From Hydrogenophaga taeniospiralis CCUG 15921 (lineage in GTDB: Bacteria; Pseudomonadota; Gammaproteobacteria; Burkholderiales; Burkholderiaceae_C): 64,000 nt of DNA. Position numbers and translations under genes: made by a program. Location of the stretch: contig NZ_BCWR01000015.1 in assembly GCF_001592305.1 (NCBI RefSeq), positions 204,204 to 268,203 of the forward strand, read 5' to 3'. Positions 62,150 to 64,000 of this stretch are shown piece after piece (positions within the stretch are counted from its first letter, which is position 1; each line of letters opens with the position of its first letter). Under the pieces are notes generated by a model. That model did no database searches. It had not been told where the DNA came from and was given only the letters and a program-made list of their open reading frames with translations.

Positions 62150-62152
62150 CGC

Positions 62153-63919
62153 ATGGCCTTTCATATAGATATTGGTTTCGTCTGCCAGACCGGCCGCAAG
62201 GACAGGAACGAAGACTTCTGCGCCGCCATGCTGCCGCCCGCGGGGCAGGAAGACATGGGCTCCATCGTCGCCATCGCCGACGGCGTGAGCACTGGCGGCA
62301 TGGGCGGCGAGGCGGCGCAGACCACCGTCACCAGCCTGGTGCGCAGCTACCACGACACGCCCGAAACCTGGGACACCACCGTCGCGCTCGACCGCATCAT
62401 CGGCGCGCAAAACGCCTGGCTCACCGGCACCAACCACCGCCGCCAGCCCGCCATGGGCCTGACCACGCTCACCGCGCTGGTGCTGCGTGGCCAGTCGTAC
62501 ACCGTGGCCCACGTGGGCGACTCGCGCTGCTACCTGCTGCGCGAAGGCCAGACCCTGCTGCTCACCCACGACCACACCGTCAACCACCCCGACATGCGCC
62601 ACCAGCTGCTGCGCGCCGTGGGCCTGGAAGACCACCTCGTGGTGGACTACCTGCAAGGCGACCTGCAGGTGGGCGACACCTTCGTCATGCTCACCGACGG
62701 CGTGCACGGCAAGCTCTCCGAGCGCCAGCTCGCCGAGTGCGCTGCCCCCGCCGGCCAGGCGCCCGGCGCCCAGCCCGCCGCCGAGCGCCTGGTGGCCCAG
62801 GCCCTGGCCGCCGGGAGTGACGACAACGTGACCGCCATGGTGGTGCGCGTGCTCGACCTGCAAGGCCCCAACCTGCAAGACGCCGACCGCGCCGCCCAGA
62901 GTCTGCCCGTGCCGGCCAAGCTCAAGGTGGGCGAGAGCATCGACGGCTTCACCGTCACCGCCACCGTGGCCGACAACGGCATCAACCTGCTCTACCAGGT
63001 GCGAGACCCCAAGAGCCAGACGCTCTACGCCTTGAAAACGCTGCACCCCGCGCGCGCCCACGACCAGGACGAACGCGCCATGCTCGCGCACGAAGCTTGG
63101 CTCGCCAAACGCATGATGTCGTCGCGCGCGGCCGGCCACCTCGTTGCCATCCACGACCCCCTGCCCAACCGCCAACCGCGCAGCGCCTGCTACCTGCTGT
63201 ACGACTGGCACAGCGGCGAAACCCTGCAGCAACTGCTGGACCGTCAGCAAAAGCTCGGGCCGGTGCAAGCCGTCAGCGCCGCCATGCAGACGCTGCGCGT
63301 GCTCGGCCTGCTGCACCGCCAGGGCGTGATCCACCGCGACATCAAACCCGCCAACCTGCACCAGGGCGACGACGGCGTGCTGCGCGTGCTCGACCTCGGC
63401 GTGGCCCTCACCGGGCGCGAACCCGAAAGCATGCGCCGACTGCACGCCGGCACGCCCAGCTTCGTCAACCCCGAGCAGTGGGGTCACAACAGCAAGGCCG
63501 GTGGCGGCAGCGCCACCGAAGGCGAGCCCGAGCTGCCCGACGCCCAGAGCGACCTGTTCGCGCTCGGCGTCACGCTCTACCAGTTGCTCACCGCCCGGCT
63601 GCCCTACGGCGAAGTGCTGCCCTACCAGGTGGGCCGCTATTACCGCGACCCCACCCCCCCCAGCCGCCACAACCCCGAAGTGCCCATCTGGCTCGACCAC
63701 GTGGTGCAGAAAGCCGTGGCCCGCGACAAGAGCCAGCGCTTCGAAACCGCCGAAGAGTTCCTGCTCGCCCTGGAACGCGGCGCCTCACGCCCGCTCACCG
63801 TGCCGCCGGCGTCGGCGCTGCTGCAGCGCGACCCGACGATGTTGTGGAAGCTGCTGCTGGGGTTGAGTGCGCTGTTTAATTTGCTGCTGGTGTATTGGTT
63901 GTTGTTTTTGCCGAAGTGA
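62153..63919 (+). CDS. PP2C-type phosphatase / Ser-Thr protein kinase fusion, membrane anchored
   Basis: 588 residues. Residues 1-240 are a PP2C phosphatase (RNED, IADGVSTGGMGGE, VGDSRCYLLR, DDNVTAMVV). Residues about 265-560 form a kinase with Lys295, HRDIKPAN at 394-401, DLG at 414 in place of DFG, and an activation-segment GTPSFVNPE. One transmembrane helix follows (LLGLSALFNLLLVYWLLFL). Three bases after the nasT-like stop, so likely co-expressed. Targets unknown; this type of fusion is found near nitrate genes in related bacteria as I recall. Confidence 0.88.
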   Translation: MAFHIDIGFVCQTGRKDRNEDFCAAMLPPAGQEDMGSIVAIADGVSTGGMGGEAAQTTVTSLVRSYHDTPETWDTTVALDRIIGAQNAWLTGTNHRRQPAMGLTTLTALVLRGQSYTVAHVGDSRCYLLREGQTLLLTHDHTVNHPDMRHQLLRAVGLEDHLVVDYLQGDLQVGDTFVMLTDGVHGKLSERQLAECAAPAGQAPGAQPAAERLVAQALAAGSDDNVTAMVVRVLDLQGPNLQDADRAAQSLPVPAKLKVGESIDGFTVTATVADNGINLLYQVRDPKSQTLYALKTLHPARAHDQDERAMLAHEAWLAKRMMSSRAAGHLVAIHDPLPNRQPRSACYLLYDWHSGETLQQLLDRQQKLGPVQAVSAAMQTLRVLGLLHRQGVIHRDIKPANLHQGDDGVLRVLDLGVALTGREPESMRRLHAGTPSFVNPEQWGHNSKAGGGSATEGEPELPDAQSDLFALGVTLYQLLTARLPYGEVLPYQVGRYYRDPTPPSRHNPEVPIWLDHVVQKAVARDKSQRFETAEEFLLALERGASRPLTVPPASALLQRDPTMLWKLLLGLSALFNLLLVYWLLFLPK

Positions 63920-64000
63920 GCGGGCGGGATGCGGTCACCACTTTGGCGTTGGTGGGTGATGAACTGATCGCGTATTGCGGGGGGACGGTTGTCGACCCCG

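Noticed and set aside
1..64000. CRISPR arrays, tRNA or rRNA genes, insertion sequences and prophage genes
   Set aside because: None were seen. The repeated elements present are short, irregularly spaced hairpins without spacers, cas genes or transposases.
63920..64000. A gene start at the right edge of the window
   Set aside because: The ATG at 63929 reaches a stop after twelve codons, and the minus strand gives no recognisable product in the available 81 bases.

Overview
This is a high-GC, gene-dense chromosomal segment with little mobile DNA. Gene content (a hutUHDIG operon, a lysR/lysA pair, darP, tldD-family pmbA, pabB-pabC fusion, assimilatory nasA/nirBD, many short overlapping operons) and a characteristic family of intergenic hairpin repeats with CCGGCTTTGCCGG-type cores point to the Burkholderiales, probably Comamonadaceae close to Hydrogenophaga or Acidovorax. 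The family and genus are inferences from gene resemblance. No rRNA, tRNA, CRISPR array, prophage or insertion sequence with a transposase was seen.

Layout. 1-3.3 kb: an HscC-type Hsp70 with an overlapping membrane J-like partner. 3.3-6.2 kb: a GbsR/MarR-type regulator flanked by two nearly identical palindromic operators, then a four-gene membrane/redox operon. 6.3-8.0 kb: a GH19 muramidase/chitinase-fold protein with a C-terminal region resembling XVIPCD (the secretion signal of Xanthomonadales-like type IV secretion effectors), overlapping a lipoprotein that looks like its immunity protein. 8.2-11.0 kb: glutaminase and small or uncharacterised genes. 11.0-19.4 kb: histidine utilisation (transporter-like gene, hutU, hutH, hutD, hutI, hutG on the minus strand; divergent repressor hutC; HutC-like operators between). 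19.6-23.2 kb: a LytS/LytTR two-component pair in an operon with two 2TM proteins and a secreted hydrolase. 23.4-34.9 kb: lipoprotein, uppP, two orphan PAS histidine kinases, Anbu peptidase overlapping mutS. 35-45 kb: suhB, trmJ, cysE, pabBC, slyD-like FKBP, mog, darP, pmbA, an orphan ABC binding protein. 45-48.2 kb: yqeY and rpsU, with an E. coli-type lysA/lysR pair lying between them. 48.3-51.0 kb: two ferredoxin-like-fold enzymes, an ArsR regulator and a BaiN-type flavoprotein.

51.2-63.9 kb is a nitrate assimilation region. Minus strand, in order of transcription: nirB, a secreted PilJ-type nitrate-sensor-like protein, nirD, nasA, a YbiB/TrpD2 protein, cobA (siroheme for NirB) and a small PilJ/MCP-like protein. 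A sigma-54 promoter precedes nirB, and the predicted transcript begins almost immediately with two hairpins that carry the same AACGAC hexaloop, the signature of an ANTAR antiterminator target. Divergently lies a NasT-like protein fusing a degenerate receiver, an ANTAR domain and two PilJ-type motifs, followed three bases later by a PP2C phosphatase/Ser-Thr kinase fusion. The sequence therefore suggests nitrogen control (sigma-54) plus nitrate control (ANTAR antitermination) on one leader.

Two kinds of short palindromic repeats have entered coding DNA in this cluster: an 84-bp inverted-repeat element lies in frame inside nasA, and a copy of the intergenic repeat forms the C-terminal tail of nirD. 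The last 81 bases (63920-64000) show no gene I can support.
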